Position numbers and translations under genes: made by a program | The notes under the pieces: model-generated | Told to the model about the DNA's origin: nothing | Databases searched by the model: none | The model's input: the letters and a program-made list of their open reading frames with translations, nothing else | Assembly (NCBI RefSeq): GCF_951230165.1 | Contig: NZ_CATNVB010000027.1 | Span: forward strand, 1 to 33,051 | Direction of reading: 5' to 3' | DNA length: 33,051 bases | Source: Lentilactobacillus sp. Marseille-Q4993 | GTDB lineage: Bacteria > Bacillota > Bacilli > Lactobacillales > Lactobacillaceae | Shown here: positions 32,836 to 33,051 of the stretch, in pieces | Layout: every line of letters starts with the position of its first letter | Position numbering within the stretch: the first letter of the stretch is position 1

Positions 32836-33051
32836 CGTTGCTTAAAAGCAAGACGCATCAAGCGGTTGCGACGAACACGACGTGTTCGGACGACAGCGAA
32901 GATCATCTTGGCAACAATGTAGGCCTTTGAAAACTGAACAAAATTTTCGACAAACAAATGTGTAGGGTCCTCCAATCATTTATGGTTGGAGACAAACATT
33001 TGCGAAGTCAATTCGTGAAATAATCAATAAAACAAATAATCATGAGCTAAC
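32836..33051 (+). other. Leader of an rRNA operon (16S gene just beyond the window)
   Basis: After P2 the sequence has no reading frame. It carries CTTTGAAAACTGAACAAAA (from about 32925), the boxA-like antitermination sequence of Firmicutes rRNA operons, and a TTTTCGACAAACA... stretch with the inverted repeat CCTCCAATCA/TGGTTGGAG. The final bases (AACAAATAATCATGAGCTAAC) look like the approach to the 16S 5' end, but the gene itself, usually beginning near GAGTTTGATCCTGGCTCAG, is not inside the window. Confidence 0.75.

Noticed and set aside
1-33051. tRNA genes, CRISPR-Cas, phage or conjugation modules
   Set aside because: None were recognised on either strand; the only mobile element seen is the IS30-type end at the left edge.

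Overview
The window looks like chromosomal DNA of a member of the Lactobacillaceae (low-to-moderate GC Gram-positive). Supporting signs are strong GGAGG-type ribosome binding sites, an AddAB (RexAB) exonuclease pair, LPQTG-anchored surface proteins with KxYKxGKxW signal peptides, a CsbD protein and a diacetyl/acetoin reductase. I do not assign a species.

Left part (1-7800). The 3' end of an IS30-type insertion sequence is followed by a promoter and a possible small RNA (about 173-392). Next comes a leader region (454-693): a 21-codon peptide ending in a Phe/Trp run, followed by mutually exclusive RNA stems, upstream of a PTS_EIIC_2-family membrane protein gene. Convergent to it is a two-component system, preceded on the minus strand by a secreted WxL-like protein. 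The promoter of that protein carries 11-bp-phased direct repeats typical of OmpR/PhoB-family operators, and its terminator lies directly against the regulator's ribosome binding site. A QueT-family transporter, an NCS2 purine permease, an atypical NAD(P)-binding protein and a small unknown gene follow.

Surface-protein island (7800-18850). Two fibro-slime-domain LPxTG proteins are present; the first is split by a frameshift at an A-run. A secreted matrixin-like metallopeptidase and a MucBP-type LPQTG adhesin follow. The adhesin is flanked by two copies of a ~140-bp segment (terminator plus 3' end of the downstream short-chain dehydrogenase), one of them a decayed relic, so the adhesin gene probably entered by duplication or insertion.

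Right part (18860-33051). An acetoin/diacetyl reductase gene is preceded by a structured minus-strand RNA with its own terminator (19743-19905). Then come addB-addA, a lipoprotein L,D-transpeptidase with a transsulfuration-type PLP enzyme, an alpha/beta hydrolase, a small membrane protein, a GNAT acetyltransferase, CsbD and a thiolase. The window ends in the tandem promoters and leader of an rRNA operon, whose 16S gene should begin just past the right edge.

The most interesting elements are the Phe/Trp leader-peptide attenuator on a PTS_EIIC_2 gene, the minus-strand structured RNA, the regulator/WxL circuit and the duplication scar around the adhesin.
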